Assembly (NCBI RefSeq): GCF_014203755.1
Contig: NZ_JACHJS010000001.1
Coordinates: 6,076,001-6,140,000, forward strand
Direction: 5' to 3'
Source of the DNA: Saccharothrix violaceirubra
GTDB taxonomy: Bacteria > Actinomycetota > Actinomycetes > Mycobacteriales > Pseudonocardiaceae
DNA length: 64,000 nucleotides
In this document: positions 61,405-64,000 of the stretch, one piece after another
Numbering within the stretch: position 1 is the first letter of the stretch
Layout of the letters: each line of letters begins with the position of its first letter
Translations under genes and position numbers: made by a program
Notes under the pieces: generated by a model
What the model was told of the DNA's origin: nothing
Databases searched by the model: none
The model's input: the letters and a program-made list of their open reading frames with translations, nothing else

Positions 61405-62790
61405 TCAGCGGGTCGACTTGGCGGTGGCCAGGGCCAACAGGGTCCGGGCGGCGAAGCCCGTCGCACCGGGCGTCACCTCGGCGTAGGACTTGTCCGACCG
61501 CGCCGGACCGGCGATGTCCAGGTGTGCCCAGGGGACGTCCGCGGCGAACTCCCGCAGGAACAACGCCGCCATGATGCCACCCGGACCCGGCGGGCACTGC
61601 CGCAGGTCGGCCAGGTCGCTGTGCACCGCGTCGGCGTGCTCCTGGAGCAGCGGCATGCGCCAGTACCGCTCGGCCGCCGCCTCCCCCGCCGCCAGCAGGT
61701 CGGCGGCCAGGGCGTCGTCCGTGGCGAACAGGCCGGCCGTGCGCACGCCCAGGCTGATCTTCATCGCGCCGGTCAGGGTCGCCACGTCCACGATCAGGTC
61801 CGGCGACAGGGTGCGCACCGCGTACGCCAGGGCGTCGGCCAGGACCAGCCGGCCCTCGGCGTCGGTGTTCGTCACCTCGGTGGTCGTGCCGCCGTGGTGG
61901 CGGATCACGTCGCCGGGCCGGTAGGCCGAGCCCGACACGTGGTTCTCCGCGCACGGCACCAGGGCCGTCACCCGGACCGGGAGCCGCCGCCGTGCCGCCG
62001 CGATCGTCGCGGCGATCACGGCCGCGCCGCCCGCCATGTCCGTGCGCATGAGGTGCATGCCCTCGGCGGGCTTGATCGAGATCCCGCCGGTGTCGAACGT
62101 GATCCCCTTGCCGACGAACACCAGGTGGGGACCACCGCCGGTGCCCCGCCACGCCAGTTCGACCAGCCGGGGCGGACGCGGCGACCCGCCGCCGACCGCC
62201 AGCACGCCGCCGAAGCCCTCCGCGCGCAGCCACTTCTCGTCGCGCACCCGCACGTCCAGGCCGGGCACGGCCCCCGCCAGCTTCGCGGTCGTCGCGGCCA
62301 GCCAGGCGGGGTCCTTGGTGTTCGACGGGGTGTTCGCCAGGTCCCGCGCCAACGCCGTCGCGGCGGCGGCGTCCAGCGCCTCGCGCACCGCGTCGGCCAC
62401 CGGCGCACCGGTCACCAGGCGCACGGACCGCACCCGCCGGGGCCGCTCCTGCCCGGTCACCTTGAACCCGTACCCGCCCAGGGCCAGACCGAGCGTGAAC
62501 GCCGCCGCGTCCGCGTCGGCGGGCAGTTCCACGTCGCACCGCTCGGCCACGTCGGTCAACGCCCTGCTCAGCACGGCACCGGCGGTACGCCAGTCACCGG
62601 CCGTGCCCGCGCCGACACCGAGCACCCACGGGTCGCGCCGGGCCGGCGCGCCGATGTCGCCGTCGTCCTCGCCGGCCGACGCGACGACGACCCGGAGGAC
62701 GCCCCGTCTGGGCGAGCCCGCCACGTCGACGCTGGGCAGCGGGGTGGGCAACGGCTGGCGCACGGGTGGTTCTCCTGTCCGGTCGATCAA
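61405..62790 (-). CDS. pepA: M17 leucyl aminopeptidase
   Basis: 461 residues; start codon at 62790 is ATC-adjacent and uncertain, with several in-frame alternatives, e.g. near 62760. The M17 catalytic domain is intact: VGKGITFDTGGISIKPAEGM, DMAGGAAV, NTDAEGRLVLADAL and DLADLRQC. Two-metal aminopeptidase active on N-terminal Leu and other residues, cytoplasmic. In M. tuberculosis the gene (pepB) is elsewhere, so the neighbourhood is lineage-specific. Confidence 0.9.
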   Translation of the reverse strand: MIDRTGEPPVRQPLPTPLPSVDVAGSPRRGVLRVVVASAGEDDGDIGAPARRDPWVLGVGAGTAGDWRTAGAVLSRALTDVAERCDVELPADADAAAFTLGLALGGYGFKVTGQERPRRVRSVRLVTGAPVADAVREALDAAAATALARDLANTPSNTKDPAWLAATTAKLAGAVPGLDVRVRDEKWLRAEGFGGVLAVGGGSPRPPRLVELAWRGTGGGPHLVFVGKGITFDTGGISIKPAEGMHLMRTDMAGGAAVIAATIAAARRRLPVRVTALVPCAENHVSGSAYRPGDVIRHHGGTTTEVTNTDAEGRLVLADALAYAVRTLSPDLIVDVATLTGAMKISLGVRTAGLFATDDALAADLLAAGEAAAERYWRMPLLQEHADAVHSDLADLRQCPPGPGGIMAALFLREFAADVPWAHLDIAGPARSDKSYAEVTPGATGFAARTLLALATAKSTR

Positions 62791-62809
62791 CGACTGCCGA
62801 CGCAGCGAT

Positions 62810-62836
62810 GCCCCGGTTCCACTGTGGAACCGGGGC
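62810..62836 (-). terminator. 13-bp hairpin after the DUF3117 gene
   Basis: GCCCCGGTTCCAC, T, GTGGAACCGGGGC: perfect 13-bp stem 25 bp beyond the DUF3117 stop. Contains the TCCACTGTGGA palindrome at its apex. Confidence 0.8.
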
Positions 62837-62861
62837 TTCGACGCTTACTCGTTCCGGCTGG

Positions 62862-63029
62862 TCAGCCCGCGGCTGCCTTGAGGGCGTCGCCCAGGGCGTT
62901 GGCCTCGTCCGCCGACATCTCGACGACGAGGCGCCCACCACCCTCGAGCGGAACGCGCATGACGATGCCGCGCCCCTCCTTGGTGACCTCGAGGGGACCG
63001 TCGCCGGTCCGGGGCTTCATGGCCGCCAT
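62862..63029 (-). CDS. DUF3117 protein
   Basis: 55 residues from ATG 63029, with GGAGGGAG ahead. AAMKPRTGDGPLEVTKEGRGIVMRVPLEGGGRLVVEMSADEANALGDALKAAAG is the family's whole sequence pattern (shown here only by its key blocks: MKPRTGDGPLE, GRGIVMRVPLEGGGRLV, EANALGDAL). Highly conserved actinobacterial protein of unknown function; Rv1211 is next to glgM in M. tuberculosis as here. Confidence 0.92.
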   Translation of the reverse strand: MAAMKPRTGDGPLEVTKEGRGIVMRVPLEGGGRLVVEMSADEANALGDALKAAAG

Positions 63030-63291
63030 CGCGTGCTCCCTCCGTCAACATCTTCCCCGTCCGACCAGGGCCGGATACTCGCCCCATTCTCCCCTATGCG
63101 GACTGCGCGGCGAAACCGAACCGATCTTTCCGGTCCCGGCGAGACTCGGTGACGATCTTCGCCTCGTCGCAGTTCAACGCCAGGATGGCCGCGCACCAAC
63201 GACTTCCGGGGGCCCGCGGGTCGTCACCCGGCCGTGACCCGAATCGACGACTGTGGCGTGTCGCGGGGTCCGCCTGACAGACTCGGAAGCC

Positions 63292-64000
63292 GTGCGAGCC
63301 CGTTCCGCGCTCTTCGACGTCTACGGCGGCCACCTGCGCGAGCGGGGTGGTGCCGCGACGATCGCCGCCCTCGTCCGCCTGCTCGAACCGCTGGACTTCG
63401 CGGCGCCGGCCGTGCGCACGGCGGTGTCGCGGACGGTCCGCCAGGGGTGGCTCGAACCGGTCCGGCTGGCCGAGGGCCCCGGCTACGCGATGACACCCCG
63501 CGCGGAAAGGCGGCTCGACGAGGCCGCCGCGCGCATCTACCGGACCCGCCCGTCCACCTGGGACGGACGCTGGCACGTCGTCGTGCCGGACGTGCCGCCG
63601 GTGCGCGAGGCCCGCGACCGGCTGACGTCGTCGCTGCAACTGCTCGGCTACGGCGCGTTGGGCCCGGTCGCGTGGATCGCGCCGCGACCGTCGCCCGAAC
63701 TGGCCGACGTGCTCGCCGCCGAGGAGGTCGCCGCCACCTCGTTCCACGGCGAACACGAAGGCGACCCGCGCGAGCTGGCCGCCAAGGCGTGGGACCTGGA
63801 AGCCCTCGGCCAGGACTACGCACTCTTCGTGGCCGAGTGGGAACCGCTCGTGTCCGCTGTGGACGGAACGGCGCCCGCCACGGCGTTCGCCGCGTCACAA
63901 CGGTTCCTGCACGCGTGGCGCAAGTTCCTGTTCCGCGATCCGGGACTGCCGCGCGAACTGCTGCCCGCCGGCTGGCCGGGCCTGGCCGCCGCCGAGTTCT
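63292..64000 (+). CDS. PaaX family transcriptional regulator (cut by window edge)
   Basis: Starts GTG 63292 and runs to the window end (236 codons seen), so the last part is missing. N-terminal winged helix SALFDVYGGHLRERGGAATIAALVRLLEPLDFAAPAVRTAVSRTVRQGWLEPVR matches PaaX-type regulators, followed by WHVVVPDVPPVREARDRLTSSLQLLGYGALGPVAWIAP. PaaX proteins sense acyl-CoA intermediates such as phenylacetyl-CoA; the ligand here is unknown. A start at 63292 is supported by the family's short leader. Confidence 0.88.
   Translation, partial: MRARSALFDVYGGHLRERGGAATIAALVRLLEPLDFAAPAVRTAVSRTVRQGWLEPVRLAEGPGYAMTPRAERRLDEAAARIYRTRPSTWDGRWHVVVPDVPPVREARDRLTSSLQLLGYGALGPVAWIAPRPSPELADVLAAEEVAATSFHGEHEGDPRELAAKAWDLEALGQDYALFVAEWEPLVSAVDGTAPATAFAASQRFLHAWRKFLFRDPGLPRELLPAGWPGLAAAEF

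Overview
The window is high-GC, densely packed actinobacterial chromosome. Gene content (SigE-RseA-HtrA-TatB, AdnAB, MoeZ, DUF3107, DUF3117, DUF3152, MgtE-like Rv1232c type protein) and many GTG starts and leaderless-looking 5' ends point to the order Pseudonocardiales (relatives of Saccharothrix, Lentzea, Actinosynnema). I see no insertion sequence, prophage, tRNA, rRNA, CRISPR array or biosynthetic cluster; most of the window is conserved core genome.

Layout. 1-4.8 kb: an M16 peptidase cut by the left edge, a DUF2207 membrane protein, two tandem membrane-anchored zinc metallopeptidases, and a small membrane protein with a perfect actinobacterial SOS box at its 5' end. 5.5-7.7 kb: a two-component system whose kinase carries a His/Pro-rich tail. 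8-30 kb: a block whose order matches what I remember of M. tuberculosis Rv3200c-Rv3212: K+ channel, (M20 dipeptidase, DoxX-like), AdnB, AdnA, alkyltransferase-like protein, TIGR02569, MoeZ, DUF3152, hydrolase, TetR regulators, DUF3107, ferritin-like protein, DEAD-box helicase, membrane PQQ-like protein. 30-36 kb: a junction zone with a hydrolase, a RecB-type nuclease, a PHP phosphoesterase, a PH-domain protein, a 52-residue microprotein and a DUF2332 protein. 36-63 kb: a second block matching Rv1239c-Rv1211 in content: CorA, the LpqY-SugABC trehalose importer, stress protein, MgtE-like/DUF1003 pair, Mrp, TatB, HtrA, RseA, SigE, O-methyltransferase, GlgC, GlgM, DUF3117. The right edge cuts a PaaX-type regulator.

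How the genes work together. AdnAB with the adjacent alkyltransferase-like protein forms a DNA-damage module with SOS-like and PafBC-like sequences in its shared promoter. SigE/RseA/HtrA/TatB is the envelope-stress module. GlgC and GlgM make maltose-1-phosphate from glucose-1-phosphate, and LpqY-SugABC imports trehalose that can enter the same alpha-glucan pathway. MoeZ serves sulfur transfer.

The strongest unexplained signal is a family of exact 22-bp tandem units forming arrays at five places (19311-19398, 29927-30000, 46399-46464, 52911-53147, 61273-61402). Four of the five begin within a few bases of a stop codon, with the shared context TGA-CC-CGCGAG, and one locus is organised as two opposed arrays containing a 50-bp perfect inverted repeat. 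I know of no described element with this structure. Other signals include the SOS box at 4838-4855, a 641-bp non-coding gap splitting adnA from adnB, a candidate leader peptide before corA, several perfect palindromes in promoters, and genes too short for usual gene calling.
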